A stretch of 64,000 nucleotides of DNA from the NCBI GenBank assembly GCA_963680875.1, contig OY804579.1, positions 51,846,036 through 51,910,035 on the forward strand, written 5' to 3'. This document shows, one piece after another, positions 1 to 18,500 of this stretch (the stretch's first letter is position 1; every line of letters starts with the position of its first letter). Both the position numbers and the translations under genes were made by a program. The notes under the pieces were generated by a model that was given only the letters and a program-made list of their open reading frames with translations, searched no databases and was not told the DNA's origin. The stretch comes from Bathymodiolus brooksi (Eukaryota > Mollusca > Bivalvia > Mytilida > Modiolidae).

Positions 1-96
1 TTACAAAAATTTATGCGACCTGCCATTACACGAATTTACGCGACCTGACATTACACAAATTTACGCAACCTGACTTTACGCGAATTTATGGGACCT

Positions 97-3000
97 GACT
101 TTATGCGAATTTACGCGACCTGACATTACACGAATTTACGCGATCTGACATTACACGAATTTATGTGACCTGACATTACACGAATTTACGCGACCTGATT
201 TACACGAATTTACTTGAGCTGACATTACACGAATTTACGCGACCTGACTTTACATGAATTTATGCGACCTGACTTTACGCGAATTTACGGTACCTGACAT
301 TACATGAATTTACGCGACCTAACATTACACAAATTTACGGGACCTGACATTACATGAATTTACGCGACCTGACATTACATGAAATTACGTTACCTGACAT
401 TACACAAATTTAAGCGACCTGACATTACACGAATTTACGCGACCTGCCATTACACGAATTTATGCGACCTGACTTTACACAAATTACGCAACCTGACTTT
501 ACACGAATTTATGGGACCTGACATTACACGAATTTACATGACCTGACATTACACGAATTCACGTGACCTGACATTACACGAATTTACGTGACCCGACATT
601 ACACGAATTTATGCGACCTGACATTACACGAATTTACTTGACCTGACATTACACGAATTTACGCTACCTGACTTTACACAAATTTACGCGACCTGACATT
701 ACACGAATTTACGTGACCTAACATTACACGAATTTACATGACCTGACATTACACGAATTCACGTGACCTGACATTACACGAATTTACGTGACCTGACATT
801 ACACGAATTTACTTGACCTGACATTACACAAATTTACGCGACCTGACTTTACACAAATTTACGCGACCTGACATTACACGAATTTACGTGACCTAACATT
901 ACACGAATTTACGGGACCTGACAATACATGAATTTACGCGACCTGACATTACACGAATTTATGCAACCTGACATTACGCGAATTTATGGGACCTGACATT
1001 ACACGAATTTACATCACCTGACATTACACGAATTCACGTGACCTGACATTACACGAATTTACGTGACCTGACATTACACGAATTTATGCGACCTGACATT
1101 ACACGAATTTACTCTGCCTGACTTTACACAAATTTACGCGACCTGATATTACACGAATTTACGCGACCTGACATTACACGAATTTATGCGACCTGCCATT
1201 ACACAAATTTACGCGACCTGACATTACACAAATTTACGCAACCTGACTTTACACGAATTTATGGGACCTGACTTTACGTGAATTTAAGCGACCTGACATT
1301 ACACGAATTTATGCGACCTGACATTACATGAATTTACTTGACCTGACATTACACGAATTTACGCGACCTGACATTACACGAATTTACGTGACCTGACATT
1401 TCACAAATTTATGCGACCTGACATTACACGAATTTACATGACCTGACTTTATACAAATTTACATGACCTGACATTACAAAAATTTATGCGACCTGCCATT
1501 ACACGAATTTACGCGACCTGACATTACACAAATTTACGCAACCTGACTTTACGCGAATTTATGGGACCTGACTTTACGTGAATTTAAGCGACCTGAGATT
1601 ACACGAATTTATGCGACCTGACTTTACACGAATTCACGTGACCTGACATTACACGAATTTACGCGACCTGACTTTACACAAATTTACGCGACCTGACATT
1701 ACACGAATTTACGTGACCTAACATTACACGAATTTACGGGACCTGACAATACACGAATTTACGCGACCTGACATTACACGAATTTACGTGACCTGATATT
1801 ACACAAATTTATGTGACCTAACTTTACGTGAATTTACGGGACCTGACATTACACGAATTTACGCGACCTGACATTACACGAATTTACGTGACCTGCCATT
1901 ACACAAATTTACGCGACCTGACATTACAAAAATTTACGCTACCTGACCTTACACGAATTTATGTGACCTGACTTTACGTGATTTTAAGCGACCTGACATT
2001 ACACGAATTTATGCGATCTGACATTACATGAATTTACTTGACCTGACATTACACGAATTTACGCGACCTGACTTTACACAAATTTACGCAACCTGACTTT
2101 ACACGAATTTATGGGACCTGACTTTACGTGAATTTAAGCGACCTGACATTACACGAATTTATGCGACCTGACATTACACGAATTTACTTGACCTGACATT
2201 ACACAAATTTATGCGACCTAACTTTACGTGAATTTACGGGACCTGACATTACACGAATTAACGCGACCTGACATTACACGAATTTAAGTGACCTGACATT
2301 ACACGAATTTACGCGACCTGACATTACACGAATTTATGCGACCTGGCATTACACGAATTTATGGGACCTGACTTTACGTGAATTTAAGCGACCTGACATT
2401 ACACGAATTTATCCGACCTGACATTACACGAATTTACTTGACCTGACATTACACAAATTTATGCGACCTAACTTTACGTGAATTTACGGGACCTGACATT
2501 ACACGAATTTACGCGACCTGACATTACACGAATTTATGCGACCTGGCATTACACGAATTTATGGGACCTGACTTTACGTGAATTTAAGCGACCTGACATT
2601 ACACGAATTTACTTGACCTGACATTACACAAATTTATGCGACCTAACTTTACGTGAATTTACGGGACCTGACATTACACGAATTTACGCGACCTGACATT
2701 ACACGAATTTATGCGACCTGGCATTACACGAATTTATGGGACCTGACTTTACGTGAATTTAAGCGACCTGACATTACACGAATTTATCCGACCTGACATT
2801 ACACGAATTTACTTGACCTGACATTACACGAATTTACGCGACCTGACTTTACACGAATTTACGCGACCTGACATTACACGAATTTACGTGACCTAACATT
2901 ACACGAATTTACGGGACCTGACAATACACGAATTTACGCGACCTGACATTACACGAATTTATGCGACCTGACATTACACGAATTTATGCGACCTAACTTT

Positions 3001-6000
3001 ACGTGAATTTACGCGACCTGACTTTACACGAATTTACGCGACCTGACATTACACGAATTTACGTGACCTAACATTACACGAATTTACGGGACCTGACAAT
3101 ACACGAATTTACGCGACCTGACATTACACGAATTTACGTGACCTGACATTACACAAATTTATGCAACCTAACTTTACGTGAATTTACAAGACCTGACATT
3201 ACACGAATTTACGCGACCTGACATTACACGAATTTACGTGACCTGACATTACACGAATTTACGCGACCTGACATTACACAAATTTATGCGACCTGCCATT
3301 ACACGAATTTACGCGACCTGACATTACACAAATTTACGCAACCTGACTTTACACGAATTTATGGGACCTGACTTTACGCGAATTTAAGCGACCCGACATT
3401 ACACGAATTTATGCGACCTGACATTACACAAATTTATGCGACCTGACATTACACGAATTTACGCGACCTGACTTTACACAAATTTACGCGACCTGACATT
3501 ACACGAATTTACGTGACCTAACATTACACGAATTTACGTGACCTGACATTACACGAATTTACGCACCCTGACATTACACGAATTTATGCGACCTGACATT
3601 ACACGAATTTACACGACCTGACATTACACAAATTTACGCAACCTGACTTTACACGAATTTATCGGACCTGACTTTACGTGAATTTAAGCGACCTGACATT
3701 ACACGAATTTATGCGACCTGACATTAAACGAATTTACTTGACCTGACATTACACGAATTTACGCGACCTGACTTTACACAAATTTACGCGACCTGACATT
3801 ACACGAATTTACGTGACCTAACATTACACGAATTTACGGGACCTGACAATACATGAATTTACGCGACCTGACATTACACGAATTTATGCAACCTGACTTT
3901 ACGCGAATTTATGGGACCTGACATTACACGAATTTACATGACCTGACATTACACGAATTCACGTGACCTGACATTACACGAATTTACTTGACCTGACATT
4001 ACACGAATTTATGCGACCTGACATTACACGAATTTACTCTGCCTGACTTTACACAAATTTACGCGACCTGACATTACACGAATTTACGTGACCTAACATT
4101 ACACGAATTTACGGGACCTGACAATACACGAATTTACGCGACCTGACATTACACGAATTTACGTGACCTGACATTACACAAATTTATGCGACCTAACTTT
4201 ACGTGAATTTACGGGACCCGACATTACACGAATTTACGCGACCTGACTTTACGCGAATTTATGGGACCTGACATTACACGAATTTACATGACCTGACATT
4301 ACACGAATTCACGTGACCTGACATTACACGAATTTACGTGACCTGACATTACACGAATTTATGCGACCTGACATTACACGAATTTACTCTGCCTGACTTT
4401 ACACAAATTTACGTGACCTGACATTACACGAATTTACGTGACCTAACATTACACGAATTTACGGGACCTGACAATACACGAATTTACGCGACCTGACATT
4501 ACACGAATTTACGTGACCTGACATTACACAAATTTATGCGACCTAACTTTACGTGAATTTACGGGACCTGACATTACACGAATTTACGCTACCTGACATT
4601 ACACGAATTTACGTGACCTGACATTACACGAATTTACGCGACCTGACATTACACGAATTTATGCGACCTGCCATTACACGAATTTACGCGACCTGACATT
4701 ACACAAATTTACGCAACCTGACTTTACGCGAATTTATGGGACCTGACTTTACGTGAATTTAAGCGACCTGAGATTACACGAATTTATGCGACCTGACTTT
4801 ACACGAATTCACGTGACCTGACATTACACGAATTTACGCGACCTGACTTTACACAAATTTACGCGACCTGACATTACACGAATTTACGTGACCTAACATT
4901 ACACGAATTTACGGGACCTGACAATACACGAATTTATGCGACCTGACATTACACGAATTTACGTGACCTGATATTACACAAATTTATGCGACCTAACTTT
5001 ACGTGAATTTACGGGACCTGACATTACACGAATTTACGCGACCTGACATTACACGAATTTACGTGACCTGCCATTACACAAATTTACGCGACCTGACATT
5101 ACAAAAATTTACGCAACCTGACTTTACACGAATTTATGTGACCTGACTTTACGTGAATTTAAGCGACCTGACATTACACGAATTTATGCGACCTGACATT
5201 ACACGAATTTACTTGACCTGACATTACACGAATTTACGCGACCTGACTTTACACGAATTTATGGGACCTGACTTTACGTGAATTTAAGCGACCTGACAAT
5301 ACACGAATTTATGCGACCTGACATTACACGAATTTACTTGACCTGACATTACACGAATTTACGCGACCTGACATTACACGAATTTACGCGACCTGACTTT
5401 ACACAAATTTACGCGACCTGACATTACACGAATTTACGTGACATAACATTACACGAATTTACGGGACCTGACAATACACGAATTTATGCGACCTGACATT
5501 ACACGAATTTACGTGACCTGACATTACACAAATTTATGCGACCTAACTTTACGTGAATTTACGGGACCTGACATTACACGAATTTACGCGACCTGACATT
5601 ACACGAATTTACGCGACCTGACCACGAATTTAAGCGACCTGAGATTACACGAATTTACGCGGCCTGACCACGAATTTAAGCGACCTGAGATTACACGAAT
5701 TTATGCGACCTGACTTTACACGAATTTACGCGACCTGACTTTACATGAATTTACATGACCTGACTTTACCCGAATTTACGGTACCTGACATTGCACGAAT
5801 TTATGCGACCTGACATTACATGAATTTACGCGACCTGACTTAACACAAATTTACTCGACCTGACTTTACGCAAATTTATGGGACCTGACTTTATGCGAAT
5901 TTACACGACCTGACATTACACGAATTTACGCGATCTGACATTACACGAATTTATGTGACCTGACATTACACGAATTTACGCGACCTGACTTTACACGAAT

Positions 6001-9000
6001 TTACTTGAGCTGACATTACACGAATTTACGCGACCTGACTTTACATGAATTTATGCGACCTGACTTTACGCGAATTTACGGTACCTGACATTACATGAAT
6101 TTACGCGACCTAACATTACACAAATTTACGGGACCTGACATTACATGAATTTACGCGACCTGACATTACATGAAATTACGTTACCTGACATTACACAAAT
6201 TTACGCGACCTGACATTACACGAATTTACGCGACCTGCCATTACACGAATATATGCGACCTGCCATTACACGAATATATGCGACCTGACTTTACACAAAT
6301 TTACACAACCTGACTTTACGCGAATTTATGGGACCTGACATTACACGAATTTACATGACCTGACATTACACGAATTCACGTGACCTGACATTACACGAAT
6401 TTACGTGACCTGACATTACACGAATTTATGCGACCTGACATTACACGAATTTACTTGACCTGACATTACACGAATTTACGCGACCTGACTTTACACAAAT
6501 TTACGCGACCTGACATTACACGAATTTACGTGACCTAACATTACACGAATTTACGGGACCTGACAATACATGAATTTATGCGACCTGACATTACACGAAT
6601 TTATGCAACCTGACTTTACGCGAATTTATGGGACCTGACATTACACGAATTTACATGAACTGACATTACACGAATTCACGTGACCTGACATTACACGAAT
6701 TTACGTGACCTGACATTACACGAATTTATGCGACCTGACATTACACGAATTTACTCTGCATGACTTTACACAAATTTACGCGACCTGACATTACACGAAT
6801 TTACGTGACCTAACATTACACGAATTTACGGGACCTGACAATACACGAATTTACGCGACCTGACATTACACGAATTTACGTGACCTGACATTACACAAAT
6901 TTATGCGACCTAACTTTACGTGAATTTACGGGACCCGACATTACACGAATTTACGCGACCTGACTTTACGCGAATTTATGGGACCTGACATTACACGAAT
7001 TTACATGACCTGACATTACACGAATTCACGTGACCTGACATTACACGAATTTACGTGACCTGACATTACACGAATTTATGCGACCTGACATTACACGAAT
7101 TTACTCTGCCTGACTTTACACAAATTTACGCGACCTGACATTACACGAATTTACGTGACCTAACATTACACAAATTTATGGGACCTGACAATACACGAAT
7201 TTACGCGACCTGACATTACACGAATTTACGTGACCTGACATTACACAAATTTATGCGACCTAACTTTACGTGAATTTACGTGACCTGACATTACACGAAT
7301 TTACGCGACCTGACATTACACGAATTTACGTGACCTGACATTACACGAATTTACGCGACCTGACATTACACGAATTTATGCGACCTGCCATTACACGAAT
7401 TTACGCGACCTGACATTACATGAATTTACGCAACCTGACTTTACGCGAATTTATGGGACCTGACTTTACATGAATTTAAGCGACCTGACATTACACGAAT
7501 TTACGCGGCCTGACCACGAATTTAAGCGACCTGAGATTACACGAATTTATGCAACCTGACTTTACACGAATTCACGTGACCTGACATTACACGAATTTAC
7601 GCGACCTGACTTTACACAAATTTACGCGACCTGACATTACACGAATTTACGTGACATAACATTACACGAATTTACGGGACCTGACAATACACGAATTTAT
7701 GCGACCTGACATTACACGAAGTTACGTGACCTGACATTACACAAATTTATGCGACCTAACTTTACGTGAATTTACGGGACCTGACATTACACGAATTTAC
7801 GCGACCTGACATCACACGAATTTACGCGACCTGACCACGAATTTAAGCGACCTGAGATTACACGAATTTACGCGGCCTGACCACGAATTTAAGCGACCTG
7901 AGTTTACACGAATTTATGCGACCTGACTTTACACGAATTTACGCGACCTGACATTGCACGAATTTATGCGACCTGACATTACATGAATTTACGCGACCTG
8001 ACTTAACACAAATTTACTCGACCTGACTTTACGCAAATTTATGGGACCTGACTTTATGCGAATTTACGCGACCTGACATTACACGAATTTACGCGATCTG
8101 ACATTACACGAATTTATGTGCCCTGACATTACACGAATTTACGCGACCTGATTTACACGAATTTACTTGAGCTGACATTACACGAATTTACGCGACCTGA
8201 CTTTACATGAATTTATGCGACCTGACTTTACGCGAATTTACGGTACCTGACATTACATGAATTTACGCGACCTAACATTACACAAATTTACGGGACCTGA
8301 CATTACATGAATTTACGTGACCTGACATTACATGAAATTACGTTACCTGACATTACACAAATTTAAGCGACCTGACATTACACGAATTTACGCGACCTGC
8401 CATTACACGAATTTATGCGACCTGACTTTACACAAATTACGCAACCTGACTTTACACGAATTTATGGGACCTGACATTACACGAATTTACATGACCTGAC
8501 ATTACACGAATTCACGTGACCTGACATTACACGAATTTACGTGACTCGACATTACACGAATTTATGCGACCTGACATTACACGAATTTACTTGACCTGAC
8601 ATTACACGAATTTACGCTACCTGACTTTACACAAATTTACGCGACCTGACATTACACGAATTTACGTGACCTAACATTACACGAATTTACATGACCTGAC
8701 ATTACACGAATTCACGTGACCTGACATTACACGAATTTACGTGACCTGACATTACACGAATTTATGCGACCTGACATTACACGAATTTACTTGACCTGAC
8801 ATTACACAAATTTACGCGACCTGACTTTACACAAATTTACGCGACCTGACATTACACGAATTTACGTGACCTAACATTACACGAATTTACGGGACCTGAC
8901 AATACATGAATTTACGCGACCTGACATTACACGAATTTATGCAACCTGACATTACGCGAATTTATGGGACCTGACATTACACGAATTTACATCACCTGAC

Positions 9001-9572
9001 ATTACACGAATTCACGTGACCTGACATTACACGAATTTACGTGACCTGACATTACACGAATTTATGCGACCTGACATTACACGAATTTACTCTGCCTGAC
9101 TTTACACAAATTTACGCGACCTGATATTACACGAATTTACGCGACCTGACATTACACGAATTTATGCGACCTGCCATTACACGAATTTACGCGACCTGAC
9201 ATTACACAAATTTACGCAACCTGACTTTACACGAATTTATGGGACCTGACTTTACGTGAATTTAAGCGACCTGACATTACACGAATTTATGCGACCTGAC
9301 ATTACATGAATTTACTTGACCTGACATTACACGAATTTACGCGACCTGACATTACACGAATTTACGTGACCTGACATTACACAAATTTACGCGACCTGAC
9401 ATTTCACAAATTTATGCGACCTGACATTACACGAATTTACATGACCTGACTTTATACAAATTTACATGACCTGACATTACAAAAATTTATGCGACCTGCC
9501 ATTACACGAATTTACGCGACCTGACATTACACAAATTTACGCAACCTGACTTTACGCGAATTTATGGGACCT
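97..9572. repeat. Satellite super-repeat, copy 1 (about 9.5 kb)
   Basis: Higher-order unit made of variant 25-mers. The variant series GACTTTATGCG ... GCGATCTGAC ... CTTGAGCTGAC marks a module start at 97, 5,887 and 8,050, and again at 9,573 and 17,680. Landmark pairs give a constant offset of 9,476 bp to the second copy from position 197 to at least 5,295 (for example GACTTTATAC at 1,445 and 10,921). The offset becomes 9,580 at 6,751 and 9,630 from 8,150. A local module copy (8,050-9,572) repeats 97-1,570 with two extra or missing units. Confidence 0.85.
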
Positions 9573-12500
9573 GACTTTATGCGAATTTACGCGACCTGAC
9601 ATTACACGAATTTACGCGATCTGACATTACACGAATTTATGTGACCTGACATTACACGAATTTACGCGACCTGATTTACACGAATTTACTTGAGCTGACA
9701 TTACACGAATTTACGCGACCTGACTTTACATGAATTTATGCGACCTGACTTTACGCGAATTTACGGTACCTGACATTACATGAATTTACGCGACCTAACA
9801 TTACACAAATTTACGGGACCTGACATTACATGAATTTACGCGACCTGACATTACATGAAATTACGTTACCTGACATTACACAAATTTAAGCGACCTGACA
9901 TTACACGAATTTACGCGACCTGCCATTACACGAATTTATGCGACCTGACTTTACACAAATTACGCAACCTGACTTTACACGAATTTATGGGACCTGACAT
10001 TACACGAATTTACATGACCTGACATTACACGAATTCACGTGACCTGACATTACACGAATTTACGTGACCCGACATTACACGAATTTATGCGACCTGACAT
10101 TACACGAATTTACTTGACCTGACATTACACGAATTTACGCTACCTGACTTTACACAAATTTACGCGACCTGACATTACACGAATTTACGTGACCTAACAT
10201 TACACGAATTTACATGACCTGACATTACACGAATTCACGTGACCTGACATTACACGAATTTACGTGACCTGACATTACACGAATTTACTTGACCTGACAT
10301 TACACAAATTTACGCGACCTGACTTTACACAAATTTACGCGACCTGACATTACACGAATTTACGTGACCTAACATTACACGAATTTACGGGACCTGACAA
10401 TACATGAATTTACGCGACCTGACATTACACGAATTTATGCAACCTGACATTACGCGAATTTATGGGACCTGACATTACACGAATTTACATCACCTGACAT
10501 TACACGAATTCACGTGACCTGACATTACACGAATTTACGTGACCTGACATTACACGAATTTATGCGACCTGACATTACACGAATTTACTCTGCCTGACTT
10601 TACACAAATTTACGCGACCTGATATTACACGAATTTACGCGACCTGACATTACACGAATTTATGCGACCTGCCATTACACGAATTTACGCGACCTGACAT
10701 TACACAAATTTACGCAACCTGACTTTACACGAATTTATGGGACCTGACTTTACGTGAATTTAAGCGACCTGACATTACACGAATTTATGCGACCTGACAT
10801 TACATGAATTTACTTGACCTGACATTACACGAATTTACGCGACCTGACATTACACGAATTTACGTGACCTGACATTTCACAAATTTATGCGACCTGACAT
10901 TACACGAATTTACATGACCTGACTTTATACAAATTTACATGACCTGACATTACAAAAATTTATGCGACCTGCCATTACACGAATTTACGCGACCTGACAT
11001 TACACAAATTTACGCAACCTGACTTTACGCGAATTTATGGGACCTGACTTTACGTGAATTTAAGCGACCTGAGATTACACGAATTTATGCGACCTGACTT
11101 TACACGAATTCACGTGACCTGACATTACACGAATTTACGCGACCTGACTTTACACAAATTTACGCGACCTGACATTACACGAATTTACGTGACCTAACAT
11201 TACACGAATTTACGGGACCTGACAATACACGAATTTACGCGACCTGACATTACACGAATTTACGTGACCTGATATTACACAAATTTATGTGACCTAACTT
11301 TACGTGAATTTACGGGACCTGACATTACACGAATTTACGCGACCTGACATTACACGAATTTACGTGACCTGCCATTACACAAATTTACGCGACCTGACAT
11401 TACAAAAATTTACGCTACCTGACCTTACACGAATTTATGTGACCTGACTTTACGTGAATTTAAGCGACCTGACATTACACGAATTTATGCGATCTGACAT
11501 TACATGAATTTACTTGACCTGACATTACACGAATTTACGCGACCTGACTTTACACAAATTTACGCAACCTGACTTTACACGAATTTATGGGACCTGACTT
11601 TACGTGAATTTAAGCGACCTGACATTACACGAATTTATGCGACCTGACATTACACGAATTTACTTGACCTGACATTACACAAATTTATGCGACCTAACTT
11701 TACGTGAATTTACGGGACCTGACATTACACGAATTAACGCGACCTGACATTACACGAATTTAAGTGACCTGACATTACACGAATTTACGCGACCTGACAT
11801 TACACGAATTTATGCGACCTGGCATTACACGAATTTATGGGACCTGACTTTACGTGAATTTAAGCGACCTGACATTACACGAATTTATCCGACCTGACAT
11901 TACACGAATTTACTTGACCTGACATTACACAAATTTATGCGACCTAACTTTACGTGAATTTACGGGACCTGACATTACACGAATTTACGCGACCTGACAT
12001 TACACGAATTTATGCGACCTGGCATTACACGAATTTATGGGACCTGACTTTACGTGAATTTAAGCGACCTGACATTACACGAATTTACTTGACCTGACAT
12101 TACACAAATTTATGCGACCTAACTTTACGTGAATTTACGGGACCTGACATTACACGAATTTACGTGACCTGACATTACACGAATTTATGCGACCTGGCAT
12201 TACACGAATTTATGGGACCTGACTTTACGTGAATTTAAGCGACCTGACATTACACGAATTTATCCGACCTGACATTACACGAATTTACTTGACCTGACAT
12301 TACACGAATTTACGCGACCTGACTTTACACGAATTTACGCGACCTGACATTACACGAATTTACGTGACCTAACATTACACGAATTTACGGGACCTGACAA
12401 TACACGAATTTACGCGACCTGACATTACACGAATTTACGCGACCTGACATTACACGAATTTATGCGACCTAACTTTACGTGAATTTACGCGACCTGACTT

Positions 12501-15500
12501 TACACGAATTTACGCGACCTGACATTACACGAATTTACGTGACCTAACATTACACGAATTTACGGGACCTGACAATACACGAATTTACGCGACCTGACAT
12601 TACACGAATTTACGTGACCTGACATTACACAAATTTATGCAACCTAACTTTACGTGAATTTACGAGACCTGACATTACACGAATTTACGCGACCTGACAT
12701 TACACGAATTTACGTGACCTGACATTACACGAATTTACGCGACCTGACATTACACAAATTTATGCGACCTGCCATTACACGAATTTACGCGACCTGACAT
12801 TACACAAATTTACGCAACCTGACTTTACACGAATTTATGGGACCTGACTTTACGCGAATTTAAGCGACCCGACATTACACGAATTTATGCGACCTGACAT
12901 TACACGAATTTATGCGACCTGACATTACACGAATTTACGCGACCTGACTTTACACAAATTTACGCGACCTGACATTACACGAATTTACGTGACCTAACAT
13001 TACACGAATTTACGTGACCTGACATTACACGAATTTACGCACCCTGACATTACACGAATTTATGCGACCTGACATTACACGAATTTACACGACCTGACAT
13101 TACACAAATTTACGCAACCTGACTTTACACGAATTTATCGGACCTGACTTTACGTGAATTTAAGCGACCTGACATTACACGAATTTATGCGACCTGACAT
13201 TAAACGAATTTACTTGACCTGACATTACACGAATTTACGCGACCTGACTTTACACAAATTTACGCGACCTGACATTACACGAATTTACGTGACCTAACAT
13301 TACACGAATTTACGGGACCTGACAATACATGAATTTACGCGACCTGACATTACACGAATTTATGCAACCTGACTTTACGCGAATTTATGGGACCTGACAT
13401 TACACGAATTTACATGACCTGACATTACACGAATTCACGTGACCTGACATTACACGAATTTACTTGACCTGACATTACACGAATTTATGCGACCTGACAT
13501 TACACGAATTTACTCTGCCTGACTTTACACAAATTTACGCGACCTGACATTACACGAATTTACGTGACCTAACATTACACGAATTTACGGGACCTGACAA
13601 TACACGAATTTACGCGACCTGACATTACACGAATTTACGTGACCTGACATTACACAAATTTATGCGACCTAACTTTACGTGAATTTACGGGACCCGACAT
13701 TACACGAATTTACGCGACCTGACTTTACGCGAATTTATGGGACCTGACATTACACGAATTTACATGACCTGACATTACACGAATTCACGTGACCTGACAT
13801 TACACGAATTTACGTGACCTGACATTACACGAATTTATGCGACCTGACATTACACGAATTTACTCTGCCTGACTTTACACAAATTTACGTGACCTGACAT
13901 TACACGAATTTACGTGACCTAACATTACACGAATTTACGGGACCTGACAATACACGAATTTACGCGACCTGACATTACACGAATTTACGTGACCTGACAT
14001 TACACAAATTTATGCGACCTAACTTTACGTGAATTTACGGGACCTGACATTACACGAATTTACGCTACCTGACATTACACGAATTTACGTGACCTGACAT
14101 TACACGAATTTACGCGACCTGACATTACACGAATTTATGCGACCTGCCATTACACGAATTTACGCGACCTGACATTACACAAATTTACGCAACCTGACTT
14201 TACGCGAATTTATGGGACCTGACTTTACGTGAATTTAAGCGACCTGAGATTACACGAATTTATGCGACCTGACTTTACACGAATTCACGTGACCTGACAT
14301 TACACGAATTTACGCGACCTGACTTTACACAAATTTACGCGACCTGACATTACACGAATTTACGTGACCTAACATTACACGAATTTACGGGACCTGACAA
14401 TACACGAATTTATGCGACCTGACATTACACGAATTTACGTGACCTGATATTACACAAATTTATGCGACCTAACTTTACGTGAATTTACGGGACCTGACAT
14501 TACACGAATTTACGCGACCTGACATTACACGAATTTACGTGACCTGCCATTACACAAATTTACGCGACCTGACATTACAAAAATTTACGCAACCTGACTT
14601 TACACGAATTTATGTGACCTGACTTTACGTGAATTTAAGCGACCTGACATTACACGAATTTATGCGACCTGACATTACACGAATTTACTTGACCTGACAT
14701 TACACGAATTTACGCGACCTGACTTTACACGAATTTATGGGACCTGACTTTACGTGAATTTAAGCGACCTGACAATACACGAATTTATGCGACCTGACAT
14801 TACACGAATTTACTTGACCTGACATTACACGAATTTACGCGACCTGACATTACACGAATTTATGCGACCTGGCATTACACGAATTTACGTGACCTGACAT
14901 TACACAAATTTACGCAACCTGACTTTACACGAATTTATGGGACCTGACTTTACGTGAATTTAAGTGACCTGACATTACACGAATTTATCCGACCTGACAT
15001 TACACGAATTTACTTGACCTGACATTACACGAATTTATGCGACCTGACTTTACACGAATTTACGCGACCTGACATTACACGAATTTACGTGACCTAACAT
15101 TACACGAATTTACGGGACCTGACAATACACGAATTTACGCGACCTGACATTACACGAATTTACGCGACCTGACATTACACGAATTTATGCGACCTGACTT
15201 TACGTGAATTTACGCGACCTGACTTTACACGAATTTACGCGACCTGACATTACACGAATTTACGTGACCTAACATTACACGAATTTACGGGACCTGACAA
15301 TACACGAATTTACGCGACCTGACATTACACGAATTTACGTGACCTGACATTACACAAATTTATTCGACCTAACTTTACGTGAATTTACGAGACCTGACAT
15401 TACACGAATTTACGCGACCTGACATTACACGAATTTACGTGACCTGACATTACACGAATTTACGCGACCTGACATTACACGAATTTATGCGACCTGCCAT

Positions 15501-18500
15501 TACACGAATTTACGCGACCTGACATTACACAAATTTACGCAACCTGACTTTACACGAATTTATGGGACCTGACTTTACGTGAATTTAAGCGACCTGACAT
15601 TACACGAATTTATGCGACCTGACATAACACGAATTTATGCGACCTGACATTACACGAATTTACGCGACCTGACTTTACACAAATTTACGCGACCTGACAT
15701 TACACGAATTTACGTGACCTAACATTACACGAATTTACGGGACCTGACAATACACGAATTTACGCGACCTGACATTACACAAATATACGCGACCTGACAT
15801 TACACAAATTTATGCGACCTAACTTTACGTGAATTTACGGGACCTGACATTACACGAATTTACGTGACCTGACATTACACGAATTTACGTGACCTGACAT
15901 TACACGAATTTACGCGACCTGACCACGAATTTAAGCGACCTGAGATTACACGAATTTATCCGACCTGACTTTACACGAATTTACGCGACCTGACATTACA
16001 TGAATTTACGCGACCTAACATTACACAAATTTACGGGACCTGACATTACATGAATTTACGCGACCTGACATTACATGAAATTACGTTACCTGACATTACA
16101 CAAATTTACGCGACCTGACATTACACGAATTTACGCGACCTGCCATTACACGAATTTATGCGACCTGACTTTACACAAATTTACACAACCTGACTTTACG
16201 CGAATTTATGGGACCTGACATTACACGAATTTACATGACCTGACATTACACGAATTCACGTGACCTGACATTACACGAATTTACGTGACCTGACATTACA
16301 CGAATTTATGCGACCTGACATTACACGAATTTACTCTGCATGACTTTACACAAATTTACGCGACCTGACATTACACGAATTTACGTGACCTAACATTACA
16401 CGAATTTACGGGACCTGACAATACACGAATTTACGCGACCTGACATTACACGAATTTACGTGACCTGACATTACACAAATTTATGCGACCTAACTTTACG
16501 TGAATTTACGGGACCCGACATTACACGAATTTACGCGACCTGACTTTACGCGAATTTATGGGACCTGACATTACACGAATTTACATGACCTGACATTACA
16601 CGAATTCACGTGACCTGACATTACACGAATTTACGTGACCTGACATTACACGAATTTATGCGACCTGACATTACACGAATTTACTCTGCCTGACTTTACA
16701 CAAATTTACGCGACCTGACATTACACGAATTTACGTGACCTAACATTACACAAATTTATGGGACCTGACAATACACGAATTTACGCGACCTGACATTACA
16801 CGAATTTACGTGACCTGACATTACACAAATTTATGCGACCTAACTTTACGTGAATTTACGTGACCTGACATTACACGAATTTACGCGACCTGACATTACA
16901 CGAATTTACGTGACCTGACATTACACGAATTTACGCGACCTGACATTACACGAATTTATGCGACCTGCCATTACACGAATTTACGCGACCTGACATTACA
17001 TGAATTTACGCAACCTGACTTTACGCGAATTTATGGGACCTGACTTTACATGAATTTAAGCGACCTGACATTACACGAATTTACGCGGCCTGACCACGAA
17101 TTTAAGCGACCTGAGATTACACGAATTTATGCAACCTGACTTTACACGAATTCACGTGACCTGACATTACACGAATTTACGCGACCTGACTTTACACAAA
17201 TTTACGCGACCTGACATTACACGAATTTACGTGACATAACATTACACGAATTTACGGGACCTGACAATACACGAATTTATGCGACCTGACATTACACGAA
17301 TTTACGTGACCTGACATTACACAAATTTATGCGACCTAACTTTACGTGAATTTACGGGACCTGACATTACACGAATTTACGCGACCTGACATTACACGAA
17401 TTTACGCGACCTGACCACGAATTTAAGCGACCTGAGATTACACGAATTTACGCGGCCTGACCACGAATTTAAGCGACCTGAGATTACACGAATTTATGCG
17501 ACCTGACTTTACACGAATTTACGCGACCTGACTTTACATGAATTTACATGACCTGACTTTACATGAATTTACGGTACCTGACATTGCACGAATTTATGCG
17601 ACCTGACATTACATGAATTTACGCGACCTGACTTAACACAAATTTACTCGACCTGACTTTACGCAAATTTATGGGACCTGACTTTATGCGAATTTACGCG
17701 ACCTGACATTACACGAATTTACGCGATCTGACATTACACGAATTTATGTGACCTGACATTACACGAATTTACGCGACCTGATTTACACGAATTTACTTGA
17801 GCTGACATTACACGAATTTACGCGACCTGACTTTACATGAATTTATGCGACCTGACTTTACGCGAATTTACGGTACCTGACATTACATGAATTTACGCGA
17901 CCTAACATTACACAAATTTACGGGACCTGACATTACATGAATTTACGCGACCTGACATTACATGAAATTACGTTACCTGACATTACACAAATTTAAGCGA
18001 CCTGACATTACACGAATTTACGCGACCTGCCATTACACGAATTTATGCGACCTGACTTTACACAAATTACGCAACCTGACTTTACACGAATTTATGGGAC
18101 CTGACATTACACGAATTTACATGACCTGACATTACACGAATTCACGTGACCTGACATTACACGAATTTACGTGACCTGACATTACACGAATTTATGCGAC
18201 CTGACATTACACGAATTTACTTGACCTGACATTACACGAATTTACGCTACCTGACTTTACACAAATTTACGCGACCTGACATTACACGAATTTACGTGAC
18301 CTAACATTACACGAATTTACATGACCTGACATTACACGAATTCACGTGACCTGACATTACACGAATTTACGTGACCTGACATTACACGAATTTATGCGAC
18401 CTGACATTACACGAATTTACTTGACCTGACATTACACAAATTTACGCGACCTGACTTTACACAAATTTACGCGACCTGACATTACACGAATTTACGTGAC